NCBI GenBank assembly: GCA_944388965.1
Contig: CALXKL010000003.1
Location: 164,071 to 228,070, forward strand
Direction: 5' to 3'
Length of the DNA stretch: 64,000 nt
DNA from: an uncultured Spirochaetales bacterium
GTDB taxonomy: Bacteria > Spirochaetota > Spirochaetia > Sphaerochaetales > Sphaerochaetaceae
A model generated the notes under the pieces. The model was not told where the DNA came from. It worked only from the letters and a program-made list of their open reading frames with translations, and made no database searches. The position numbers were made by a program, and so were the translations under genes. Of the stretch, positions 30,512 through 38,962 are shown one piece after another; position 1 is the stretch's first letter; each line of letters opens with the position of its first letter.

Positions 30512-33385
30512 TCAGATCTTTCCAAGTGCCTTGAGTATCTTCTCCGGCGTTATCGGCCAGGACCTCACGCGGGCGCCCACAGCATCGTAGATTGCGTTGG
30601 CGATCGCCGGTGCGGCACCGTTGGTGGCGATCTCGGAGATGCTCTTCGCACCATATGGTCCGTACTGGTCGTTCACGTCGATCAGGACCGCCTTGAAGTC
30701 GTCCGGAGCCTCACCGATCATCGGAACTCCGTAGTCGGTGAAGTCTGCACTGATGCACCTTCCATCCTTGTCGAGGACCATGTCCTCGTACAGGGTGTGT
30801 CCGATGCTCTTCATCACCGCACCGTACATCTGGCACAGCGCCATCTCCGGGTTGATCGGGGTTCCGGCATCCTGCAGGGCATAGAACTTCTGCACCTTGA
30901 TTTCTCCGGTCCTCCTGTTGACCGCGACCTGGGCGAAGTGAGCTCCGTACGGAATGGCGCTGTTGGCCGTGGCGAAGCTTCTGGTACCCACGATCGCACC
31001 TCTTCCGTCACCGGCAAGCGCGTCATGGCTGAGCTTCTCGTAGCTCAGGCGGTCACCGGTCTTCATGGAGACGACGAAGCCGGGAGCCTCGAGGTCGAGG
31101 TCCTCCGCCTTCTGCCCCATCTGGAGCGCAGCCTCCTCCAGCATGCGCCTCTTCAGGTCCTTGACGGCGTTCAGGGATGCGTTGCCCGAGAAATAGGTTC
31201 CGCTGGATGCATAGGCTCCGGTGTCGAACAGACACGAGTCCGTGTCACCGGACACGACTGCAACCTTCGACGGGTCGACCTTCATGATCTCGCACACGAT
31301 CTTGGCGCTTATGGTATCCAGTCCGGTACCGATGTCGGCTCCACCGGAAAGCAGCACGAAGCTTCCGTCCGGAAGCAGCTTGCACTGGGCGTTCGACTGG
31401 TCCAGACCCGGAAGTCCGGAACCCTGCTGGATCATGGCGAATCCCTTGCCGATTGCCCAGTCCGGATCGTCCGACTTCTCCTTCCTGCCCCAGCCTATCA
31501 TCTCGGCGCCCTTTCTCAGGGCCTCCTTCACACCACACGAACCGACAGGCACGACAGTGCCCTCCCTGCCTTCGCCCAGGCCCTTGAGGATGTCCAGCAT
31601 ATAGCCTTCCTCGACGACGTTCTTCAATGCCATCTGGAGGCTGTCGACACCCAGCTTGTGGGCCAGCTCGTCCATGCAGCTCATGATGGCGAAGTAGCCC
31701 TTCGGAGCACCATAGCCCTGGTACGCGCCAGTTGGCGGAATGTTGGTGTAATAGGTGTTCAGGTCGTAGTACATGTTCTGTACCGCGAACAGCGGCAGGG
31801 TCTTGCTACTGGCGTTCATCGGGACCGTGAGACAATGGTTGCCGTAAGGCCCGGTGTTCGCCCTGACGTCCATGTAGATGCCCGTGATGGTTCCGTCCTT
31901 CTTTCCGGACATCTTCATCGTCAGCCTCATCGGGTGGCGGGTGGAGTTGGCGATGAACTCCTCCTCGCGGGTGTTGCGGTAGTACACGGGCTTTCCGGTG
32001 AGCCATGTGGCGTAGCCGCACAGGTCCTCGACCAGGATGTCCTGCTTGGAGCCGTATCCTCCGCCGACGCGCTCCTTGATGACATGCACCTTGTTCTCGC
32101 TTATTCCGCACACCTTTGCGACGATGCGCCTGACATGGTACGGGACCTGGGTGGAACAGTGCAGCACAAGGCGTCCGTTCTCCATTCTGGAGTAGCACAC
32201 ATGAGGCTCGAGAGGCGTGCACTGGACCTGACTCGTCTGATAGGTCGCCTCGACCACGGCATCAGCCTCTTTGAAGGCCTTCTCGACATCGCCTATGCCG
32301 CCATGTGCACCGGCGGCGATGTTGTGCCTGATGTCACCATGAAGCGGGAACTGGTAGATCACCTGCCCGTCGCGCTCGTCGGCGGTTCTGTTGTACTCAT
32401 CCAGATCGTCGGGAGCACCTGCGACGTAGCTCACACGTCCGTTGTGGACAAGTGGAGCACCCTCTGCCATGGCCTGTTCGACCGTGAAGACGGGCTCGAG
32501 GGGTTCGTACTCGACCTTGATGAGCTCCATGGCCCTATGTGCGGTCTCATGGTCCACCGCCACGACTGCGGCGACGCGGTCGCCGACATGGCGCACCTTG
32601 CGGTTCAGCAGTCTCCTGTCATACGGACTGGGTTCGGGATTGCCCTGGCCGGCCTGCATGTAGTATACATCCGGGCAGTTGAGGTACGTGATGACGGCCT
32701 CGACCCCCTCCAGCTTCTCCGCCTCGCTTGTGTCGATCGACTTGATGTAGGCCATTGCGAAGGGACTTCGGAGAATGTCGAGGACATACGATCCTTCTTC
32801 GACCCTGTCCTCCACGAAGACCTTCTCGCCGCCTACCAGTGCACGTCCATCGATCTTGTCCATCGGCTTGCCGATGTACTCGAGGTTCTCGCGGAACGAA
32901 GGCGAGACGGGCGTCCTGTACTCGCCGTATCGGCGCATCTCCTGGACGAGCTTCACAGCAAGATAGAAATGCTCGTATCCCGCGTCGCGGATGAAGACGC
33001 TGGACAGGACCTCTCTGACGTCGTCGCGTGTCGCATTCGGCCTCTTCTCCAGAAGCCAAGTGAGGATCAGGGCGACGGTCGGCGAGTTGTATGCGCTCTG
33101 CACGACGCCGGCCCTTATCATGGCACGTTGGACATCGTTAAGCTCCTGTCCCCTCTTCAGCGACTCTGCAGTCCTGATGTCGGCACCTTCTGCCTGGTAG
33201 AGAAGAGTGAGGTTCGAAGAGCGCAGACGGTCGTCGAAGATGACTATGTCGCTTCCGGTGAAGCCTTCGGCGTCGTCGCTGTCGCGCACGCTGATGCATC
33301 CCATGGCATAGAGGGCATCGCGTAGCCTCATGTCCTGAGGCAGGGCTGTCGTCGTCTTTCTTCCATTTAGTGTGAAGGTGATCAT
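30512..33385 (-). CDS. xdhD: XdhD-type selenium-dependent molybdenum hydroxylase, molybdenum subunit
   Basis: Predicted (hypo)xanthine-type oxidase of the labile-selenium class. Seen: 957 residues. The first approximately 155 form a ferredoxin-like Fe-S domain without its cluster: QSAYNSP (96-102) replaces QCGFCTPG, VFIRDAGY (130-137) replaces LCRCTGY, and only one Cys (30) remains. The molybdopterin part has VGGGYGSKQD (about 440), TGAYQGYGAPKG (about 552) and GPYGAKSISEI with the catalytic Glu (about 908). As I recall, Escherichia coli XdhD has the same degenerate domain. Preceded by AAGGAGG; overlaps ygfM by 4 nt and ends the operon. Confidence 0.92.
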   Translation of the reverse strand: MITFTLNGRKTTTALPQDMRLRDALYAMGCISVRDSDDAEGFTGSDIVIFDDRLRSSNLTLLYQAEGADIRTAESLKRGQELNDVQRAMIRAGVVQSAYNSPTVALILTWLLEKRPNATRDDVREVLSSVFIRDAGYEHFYLAVKLVQEMRRYGEYRTPVSPSFRENLEYIGKPMDKIDGRALVGGEKVFVEDRVEEGSYVLDILRSPFAMAYIKSIDTSEAEKLEGVEAVITYLNCPDVYYMQAGQGNPEPSPYDRRLLNRKVRHVGDRVAAVVAVDHETAHRAMELIKVEYEPLEPVFTVEQAMAEGAPLVHNGRVSYVAGAPDDLDEYNRTADERDGQVIYQFPLHGDIRHNIAAGAHGGIGDVEKAFKEADAVVEATYQTSQVQCTPLEPHVCYSRMENGRLVLHCSTQVPYHVRRIVAKVCGISENKVHVIKERVGGGYGSKQDILVEDLCGYATWLTGKPVYYRNTREEEFIANSTRHPMRLTMKMSGKKDGTITGIYMDVRANTGPYGNHCLTVPMNASSKTLPLFAVQNMYYDLNTYYTNIPPTGAYQGYGAPKGYFAIMSCMDELAHKLGVDSLQMALKNVVEEGYMLDILKGLGEGREGTVVPVGSCGVKEALRKGAEMIGWGRKEKSDDPDWAIGKGFAMIQQGSGLPGLDQSNAQCKLLPDGSFVLLSGGADIGTGLDTISAKIVCEIMKVDPSKVAVVSGDTDSCLFDTGAYASSGTYFSGNASLNAVKDLKRRMLEEAALQMGQKAEDLDLEAPGFVVSMKTGDRLSYEKLSHDALAGDGRGAIVGTRSFATANSAIPYGAHFAQVAVNRRTGEIKVQKFYALQDAGTPINPEMALCQMYGAVMKSIGHTLYEDMVLDKDGRCISADFTDYGVPMIGEAPDDFKAVLIDVNDQYGPYGAKSISEIATNGAAPAIANAIYDAVGARVRSWPITPEKILKALGKI

Positions 33386-34089
33386 CCATCCACCTCCTTG
33401 AGCAGGTCCACGCACTCTCTGGCGACATACCGCTTGTAGGCGGCTGTGTCGATGATGTCGTCGACGTATTCCATCTTCCCGAGATCGTCTTCGTCAAACG
33501 CGAAGCCCGAGCCCTTGACGCATGCGAACACGCCATGCGTCCCCACGGCAACGTTCACGGCCGAGTGGCTCGACGAGGAGCGTGCGATGCGATGAATCCC
33601 CACCTTGCACCCGTCGTCGATCGACAGGGCGAGTATGATGCAGCTGCAGCCGCCGCGATGCACGTAATCGGCAAGAGGCACGTCCTTCTCCCCTTCTTCG
33701 CCATATACATGCAGGATGGTGTCTCCTGCCAGCAGGGCCGGGATCAGGTAGCTGTCATCGCGTAGCGACGCGACGTTCCCCGCGACCGTCGCCTGCATTC
33801 TAAGCGACATGGACGCCATCAGATGGCAGGCATCCTTCAGCCAGGACGGGACGAGCGCGGAGTCGATCACATCCTGGAACGTCGCACCGGCACCTATGAC
33901 CAGTCTGCCGTCCTTCTTCACGATGTCCTTCGGCACGAGAGCGGAGATGTCGACCAGCGGGCAGTCGGGCTTGACAGGACTCTTCAGGGCGAGCACCCCG
34001 CTTCCACCTGCCAGATAGACCGCATCCGCGACCTCTCTCCTCCTTTCGTAGGACTTCTTGATGCTGCACTCCTTGAAGATCTGCCTCAC
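33382..34089 (-). CDS. ygfM: YgfM-type FAD-binding subunit of the XdhD enzyme
   Basis: Molybdopterin-dehydrogenase FAD subunit, expected to pass electrons from XdhD. Seen: 235 residues, shorter than a standard XdhB. The pyrophosphate loop is AVYLAGGSGVLALKSP, and LRMQATVAGNVAS matches the usual TIGGNLA block. TAGGAGG precedes the ATG. ygfM-xdhD is also a gene pair in Escherichia coli. Since XdhD lacks its cluster, electrons from YgfM may go to the FeS protein of the neighbouring XdhC or to YgfK; that is inference. Confidence 0.87.
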   Translation of the reverse strand: MRQIFKECSIKKSYERRREVADAVYLAGGSGVLALKSPVKPDCPLVDISALVPKDIVKKDGRLVIGAGATFQDVIDSALVPSWLKDACHLMASMSLRMQATVAGNVASLRDDSYLIPALLAGDTILHVYGEEGEKDVPLADYVHRGGCSCIILALSIDDGCKVGIHRIARSSSSHSAVNVAVGTHGVFACVKGSGFAFDEDDLGKMEYVDDIIDTAAYKRYVARECVDLLKEVDG

Positions 34090-34098
34090 ATGAACCTC

Positions 34099-34962
34099 CT
34101 ATTCGATTATGCCGCCCTCTTGATGGGCCGCGATACTGGAGAGGAAGTGCTCCAGCATTCTCCTTGTCGTCGCTCTCCTGTACTCGGGCATCGCATGGGG
34201 ACTGATGGCGTTGTTCCATCCCTCGAGGACCGCCGGCATGAGAGAGTCCATCTCATCGACTCCATGTCCCTTGAGGATGTCCTCGGTCTCGTGGCTCCGG
34301 ATGACCTTCGGGCCTGCGGCTCCGGAGGCGGCACGGAAGTCGACCACGACTCCGTCCTCGACCCTTGCCAATGCCGAGAGCGAGAGCTTCGAGATGGCGT
34401 TGGCGCGTCTCGTTCCAATCTTCCTGTAGTAGACATGGGTGTATTCCACCCTGGGGATCCTGACGGCGTAGATGATCTCGTCGTCCGCCAGAGCGGTCTT
34501 CTTGCTGCCAAGGATGAAGTCGTCCACCTTCATCTCCCTCTCGCCGTCCTGGCTCTTGAGAACCACCGTGGCATCCAGGAGGATCAGAGGCTGGGGAAGA
34601 TCGCCCTTGGGTGATGCGTTGCCCAGGTTGCCGCCGATCGTGGCCGTGTTCCTCAGCGCCACGGCGCCCATTCTGGAGGCCGCGCATCTCACAGGATAGG
34701 GCATGCCTTCGAACGAGGCGATCTCGGCCGGGGTGGAAAGGGCGCGGATGAGGATGCTTCCATCCTCAAGTGTCTCGATCCCCTTGAGATCGTCCAGCGA
34801 TGAGATGATCATCACCGGGAACGGGAAGACCGGCGTGATGCCCAGCCCCTGCTTGTACTGGACCATGAGGTCGCTTCCGCCTGCAAGCGGATGCGCACCC
34901 GTCTCCTTCCTGATGGAGAGAGCCTCTTCAAGGCTCTTGGGAACATAGCATCTCTCTACCAT
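34099..34962 (-). CDS. xdhB: Xanthine dehydrogenase FAD-binding subunit
   Basis: Seen: 287 residues, the normal length for the separate FAD subunit of three-part molybdenum hydroxylases. FAD loop AHPLAGGSDLMVQYKQG near the N-terminus, TIGGNLGNASPKGDLPQPL in the middle, and a C-terminal CO-dehydrogenase-flavoprotein-like domain (KLSLSALARVEDGVV, SGAAGPKVIR). ATG 34962 follows a purine-rich GGGGGAGGGG site. It overlaps the Fe-S gene by 7 nt and lies 9 nt before ygfM, in the order xdhA-xdhC-xdhB-ygfM-xdhD. Confidence 0.92.
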   Translation of the reverse strand: MVERCYVPKSLEEALSIRKETGAHPLAGGSDLMVQYKQGLGITPVFPFPVMIISSLDDLKGIETLEDGSILIRALSTPAEIASFEGMPYPVRCAASRMGAVALRNTATIGGNLGNASPKGDLPQPLILLDATVVLKSQDGEREMKVDDFILGSKKTALADDEIIYAVRIPRVEYTHVYYRKIGTRRANAISKLSLSALARVEDGVVVDFRAASGAAGPKVIRSHETEDILKGHGVDEMDSLMPAVLEGWNNAISPHAMPEYRRATTRRMLEHFLSSIAAHQEGGIIE

Positions 34963-35423
34963 AGCCCCTCCCCCTTTCTGCTTGCCAGCAGCACTGCATC
35001 GACGATCAGGTCGTAGCCCGTGCACCGGCAGATGTTGCCGCTTATGGCCATACGCACATCCTCTTCATCAGGATGGCTGTTGGTCAAAAGCAGCGCCTGT
35101 GCCGCCATCACCATGCCGGGGATGCAGAAGCCGCACTGGACGGCTCCGGCCTCGGCGAACGCATCGACCAGACAGCGACCCTGATCGGTGTCGCGAAGGC
35201 CTTCTATGGTGACGATCTCGTCTCCGGCGACGCTTCCCACGGGGATGATGCAGCTGGTGACCAGCTTGCCGTTGCGAAGCACCGAGCAGGCTCCGCACTC
35301 GCCCTCCCCGCAGCCTTCCTTGGTCCCGGTCAGGCCCAGGTCGTCACGGATGACGTCTATCAGTCTCGTCAGCGGGTTGCCCTCGAATCTGACGCTCCTG
35401 CCGTTTAGAGTGAATTCAATCAT
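34956..35423 (-). CDS. xdhC: Xanthine dehydrogenase [2Fe-2S] subunit
   Basis: Electron-transfer subunit between molybdenum and FAD. Seen: 155 residues. All eight cysteines for two [2Fe-2S] clusters are present: Cys38, 43, 46 and 58 (EGCGEGECGACSV, VTSC) and Cys97, 100, 132 and 134 (VQCGFCIPGM, NICRCTGYD). This is in sharp contrast to the cysteine-free domain of XdhD in the same operon, so this protein may serve both molybdenum subunits. Overlaps xdhA by 8 nt. The symbol follows the Escherichia coli naming (XdhC as Fe-S subunit), not the XdhC chaperone. Confidence 0.94.
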   Translation of the reverse strand: MIEFTLNGRSVRFEGNPLTRLIDVIRDDLGLTGTKEGCGEGECGACSVLRNGKLVTSCIIPVGSVAGDEIVTIEGLRDTDQGRCLVDAFAEAGAVQCGFCIPGMVMAAQALLLTNSHPDEEDVRMAISGNICRCTGYDLIVDAVLLASRKGEGLW

Positions 35424-37545
35424 GTCTCACCCCCTCGATGTCCTCGACGGGCATCGGAATCCTGTTTATCGTGACATCGAGAGCACGCTCCAGTGCGTCG
35501 ATGTAGGCCGCATCTGCGCCGTTGAAGACCAGTTCGCCCATTCCCTTTGCACCGAATGGCCCCCATTCGTACGGATTGTCCACAAGGCCCCATTCCTGAC
35601 GCGGGAAGTCCATGCTCGTGGGAACCACGTAGTCCGACATGCTCGTCTGTCTGAAGTGGCCGTTCCTGTTCTCCATCTTCTCCATGGATGCGTATCCGAG
35701 GGACTGGATGATGCCACCGTTGACCTGGCCGTGGACGATGAGCTCGTCTATGGCCTTGCCGATGTCATGGCTGGACCAGATTCCGACGACCTTGACCTCG
35801 TTCGTCAGCCTGTCGACCTCGACCTCGACGCATGCACAGCCCCAGCCGTAGCCGAGGTAGGCATCGCCCTTGAACGTCGACTGGTCCCAGGGATGTCCGT
35901 CGGGATGTCTGTATTCCGTCTCTATCTCGACATGCTCCTCGTCCAGGCGCTCCTTCATCTGCATCGCGGCCTCCTCGGCGAGACGTCCGACGACCATCGT
36001 CGAGCGGCTTGCCGCGGTCGGACCGGAGTCGGGGACGCAGTCGGTATCGGGGTTGTCGTAGACGACATCGTCCATGTCGATCTCAAGCACCGAAGCGACT
36101 ATCTTCCTGAGAATCGTCCTGAAGCCCTGTCCCATCTCGGTCTGGCCGCACAGGATGGTGAACCTGTCACCGTCCTTGACCAGCTTCAGGTGGGCCTTGA
36201 TGATGGACTGCTCGCCGTTTCCGGTGAAGGCGCCGCCGTGGTTGTAGAAGCTCATTCCGATTCCCCGGCCGCCTCCCCTGGCGTACTCCTTCGTCTTCCT
36301 CCAGTAGTCGCTCTTCCTGGCGACCTGGTCCAGCATCTCCTCCAGGACGACCTTCTCGACCACATGACCCTGGGTGACGGTCTCGTCACCCTGCTTGAGG
36401 AAGTAGCGCCTCTTGTACTCGACCGGGTCGAAGCCGAACTTCGCCGCGATGTGGTCGAGGTGGGTCTCTATGGCGAAAAGCGTCTGGGGGGCGCCGAAGC
36501 CGCGGAACGCATCGGACGGGAACGTGTTGGTCGCCATGCCGTAGCCGTGGATCCTGGTCGAAGGGAAGTCGTACACGCCGTTTGCGTGGAAGACACCACG
36601 CTGCAGGACGACGTAGGAGCTTGAAAGATAGGCTCCGCAGTTGTAGTAGACGTCGATGTCGCTTCCAAGCAGGTTGCCATCCTTGTCCAGACCTGTCCTG
36701 AACACGATCTTCGAGGGATGTCTTTTGACCGAGTAGAGCATGTCCTCCTCGCGATCGAAGACGAGCCTTATCGGCTTGCGGATCACGCTCTCCGCGACCA
36801 GCAGAGGTCCTGCAAGCACATCGGGGAAATGCTCCTTGCCGCCGAAGGCACCGCCAGTGGTCGTCTGCTTCACCCTGATGTCGGAAGGCTGGAGGCCCAG
36901 CAGTCCGGCGACGCTCTTGCGTACGTAGAACGGGCACTGGCAGGAGATGTAGAACGTGTACTTTCCATCCTCGATGCAGCAGATCGCGGCGTTGGTCTCC
37001 AGATGCACATGCTCCTGGAAGCCGGTCTCGATCGTCTCCTCGAAGATCTCGTCGGCCCTGGCCAGCACATCCTCAACGTTCTCACCCTTCTCGCTGACAA
37101 GCGAGCAATGCACGTCGTCCTTCTCCAGGATCGGCCCGCCCTTGACGGCGATGGCGTCGTCTATCGTGATCGCCGGCTCCCTTTCCGTGTAGGTGATCCG
37201 GATCTCCTTCTCCAGGGCCTTGAGCACCGCAGGGCTGGGACCGACCAGGACGCCGATCGTCTCGCCCACGTAGCGCACGTCTCCATCGGCGAAGCATCTC
37301 CAGTCGCCCGCTATCATGACAAGGCTGTTCCTCCCGCCCTCGGGGATGTCACGCGCACTGATGAACCAGTAGCCATCAGGCAGCTGTGGCACTTCGATCG
37401 AATCGATCATCCCGCGGGCTATGGTGCTTCGCACGAAGCGGGCGTTGAGCATGCCTTCCATCTTCACATCGCAAAGATAGACGGCTTCGCCTCTCGCCTT
37501 CTCCGCGGCGTCGACTCTTCTTATCCTGTCGTCAATCCTGGTCAA
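35416..37545 (-). CDS. xdhA: Xanthine dehydrogenase molybdenum-binding subunit
   Basis: Catalytic subunit of a three-part molybdenum hydroxylase acting on purines or similar N-heterocycles. Seen: 709 residues. Molybdopterin contacts TTGGAFGGKEHF (about 230) and DAFRGFGAPQ (about 345), LCGQTEMGQGF, and the catalytic glutamate in FGAKGMGELVF (about 665). TTG 37545 is chosen because GGAGG (37555-37559) lies 9 nt upstream and the frame further up is not protein-like. Its own transcription unit begins here: a terminator of ygeY and a palindrome lie just upstream. Confidence 0.92.
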   Translation of the reverse strand: MTRIDDRIRRVDAAEKARGEAVYLCDVKMEGMLNARFVRSTIARGMIDSIEVPQLPDGYWFISARDIPEGGRNSLVMIAGDWRCFADGDVRYVGETIGVLVGPSPAVLKALEKEIRITYTEREPAITIDDAIAVKGGPILEKDDVHCSLVSEKGENVEDVLARADEIFEETIETGFQEHVHLETNAAICCIEDGKYTFYISCQCPFYVRKSVAGLLGLQPSDIRVKQTTTGGAFGGKEHFPDVLAGPLLVAESVIRKPIRLVFDREEDMLYSVKRHPSKIVFRTGLDKDGNLLGSDIDVYYNCGAYLSSSYVVLQRGVFHANGVYDFPSTRIHGYGMATNTFPSDAFRGFGAPQTLFAIETHLDHIAAKFGFDPVEYKRRYFLKQGDETVTQGHVVEKVVLEEMLDQVARKSDYWRKTKEYARGGGRGIGMSFYNHGGAFTGNGEQSIIKAHLKLVKDGDRFTILCGQTEMGQGFRTILRKIVASVLEIDMDDVVYDNPDTDCVPDSGPTAASRSTMVVGRLAEEAAMQMKERLDEEHVEIETEYRHPDGHPWDQSTFKGDAYLGYGWGCACVEVEVDRLTNEVKVVGIWSSHDIGKAIDELIVHGQVNGGIIQSLGYASMEKMENRNGHFRQTSMSDYVVPTSMDFPRQEWGLVDNPYEWGPFGAKGMGELVFNGADAAYIDALERALDVTINRIPMPVEDIEGVRHD

Positions 37546-37596
37546 AGCTGTTTGCCTCCGACAAATGTCAGTTTCATTATGCAAGTCCTTGTACAA

Positions 37597-37610
37597 TGGA
37601 CACTTGTCCA
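37597..37610. promoter_or_regulatory. Palindrome upstream of xdhA
   Basis: TGGACA-CT-TGTCCA, about 50 bp before the TTG start and 16 bp upstream of a CATAAT box (37581-37576, minus strand). No good -35 is seen, which would fit an activator-dependent promoter. Confidence 0.4.
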
Positions 37611-37658
37611 CTCATGGACTCTCCTTTGTCTCCAGTATACATCCGCATCGCGCATTTT

Positions 37659-37688
37659 GCCAAACACAAGAGGCCTCCGAGGAGGCCT
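37659..37688 (-). terminator. Terminator between ygeY and xdhA
   Basis: 8-bp perfect stem AGGCCTCC (37671-37678) / GGAGGCCT (37681-37688) with a 2-nt loop; minus-strand tail CTTGTGTTTGG. Confidence 0.55.
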
Positions 37689-37709
37689 CCCGTCAGAGCA
37701 TGCGAGGCC

Positions 37710-38936
37710 TCACTTCGAGACCTTGCCCTCCAGCGTGTACGGAAGCAGGGCGTAGAAACCTGCGCAGATCACAAGGTCCTCGACCCTGTTGATCTCGTTC
37801 GGCGCATGCGCCTGTGCCTCGTCTCCCGGGCCGAAGCCGATGGCAGGTATCTTATGTCTGCCGGTGGTCGCGACCAGATTGGTGCTGAACGTCCACTTGT
37901 CCACGACAGGCTCCTTGCCGAACAGGGCCTCGTAGTCCAGGACCGCCGCCTTGACCAGAGGATGGTCGGGATCGAGCTTCCAGGTCGGGAAGTAGAGCTC
38001 CTGCGAATAGGGCTTATTCGTCCAGCCGACCTTCTCGTAGTCCGGCATCTCGATGATGATCGAATCCGGATCGTCGCCTGTCGCCTTGGACACGTACTCG
38101 CGTACCTGACCGATCGCCAGTTCGGCATCCTCGCCCCATGTAAGACGTCTGTCGCAGTACAGCATCGCGTAGTCGGCGACCGCACACTGGCTGGGTCCCT
38201 TCACATCGATCTGGCTGACGGTGATCGTGCCCTTGCCCAGGAAGTTGTCGTCATCCGGCTTCAGGTCCTTGTTCAGCTGCTCGATGGCCAGTGCGGCACG
38301 GGCGGCCTTGTACGCCGCGCTGACGCCGCGCTCCGGCGCCGATCCGTGGCAGGAGATGCCTCTGAGGATGATGCGGATCTCCATCCTTCCGCGGTGGCCG
38401 CGGTAGATGCGGCAGCTGGTCGGCTCGGTGGAGACGATCAGGTCGGGCTTGAAGCCCTCCTCCTCGATCAGGTACTTCCAGCACATTCCATCGCAGTCCT
38501 CCTCCATGACGGTGAAGGTGAAGTAGACGGTGTACTCGCCGCCGTAGCCGAGCTCCTTGAGGATGCGTCCGGCCGTGATCATGCTGGCAGCTCCGCCCTT
38601 CTGGTCGCTGGCTCCGCGTCCCCAGACCTTGCCGTCCCTTATGTCGCCGCAGAAGGGGTCGAAGGTCCAGTTGGCCAGGTTGCCGACCTCGACCGTGTCG
38701 ATGTGTGCGTCGAAGGCGAGCTTCTTAGGCCCATTGCCGACGCGGCCGATGACGCTTCCAAGTCCGTCGATGCGCACTTCGTCGAAGCCTGCCTCCTTGC
38801 ACAGCTCCACGATGAGCCTGCACACGTCCTCCTCCTTCGAGGAGTAGCTCTTGGTCCTGACGAGCTTGCTTAGGTTCTGGGCCGTGTAGTCGCGGTACTT
38901 CTCGGCCATCTGTCTGATCTGATCTCTGATTTCCAT
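37710..38936 (-). CDS. ygeY: YgeY-type selenium-metabolism-linked peptidase-family hydrolase
   Basis: M20/ArgE/DapE-like metallohydrolase regularly found with YgfK, SsnA and selenium-dependent hydroxylases; its natural substrate is not certain. Seen: 408 residues. Metal ligands in LAFDAHIDTVEVG (His), GRGASDQKGGAASM (Asp) and VMEEDCDG (the catalytic Glu pair), plus ISCHGSAPERGV in the lid domain. Start at ATG 38936; the frame continues upstream into ssnA but that part is antisense noise. Third gene of ygfK-ssnA-ygeY, 26 nt after ssnA. Confidence 0.92.
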   Translation of the reverse strand: MEIRDQIRQMAEKYRDYTAQNLSKLVRTKSYSSKEEDVCRLIVELCKEAGFDEVRIDGLGSVIGRVGNGPKKLAFDAHIDTVEVGNLANWTFDPFCGDIRDGKVWGRGASDQKGGAASMITAGRILKELGYGGEYTVYFTFTVMEEDCDGMCWKYLIEEEGFKPDLIVSTEPTSCRIYRGHRGRMEIRIILRGISCHGSAPERGVSAAYKAARAALAIEQLNKDLKPDDDNFLGKGTITVSQIDVKGPSQCAVADYAMLYCDRRLTWGEDAELAIGQVREYVSKATGDDPDSIIIEMPDYEKVGWTNKPYSQELYFPTWKLDPDHPLVKAAVLDYEALFGKEPVVDKWTFSTNLVATTGRHKIPAIGFGPGDEAQAHAPNEINRVEDLVICAGFYALLPYTLEGKVSK

Positions 38937-38962
38937 ATCCGTCTCTCCATTGTCTCCCTTCA

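Noticed and set aside
30380..33325. 981-codon plus-strand frame, one of the longest in the window
   Set aside because: Complete antisense of xdhD, which matches its family over the full length; length here is a GC artefact.
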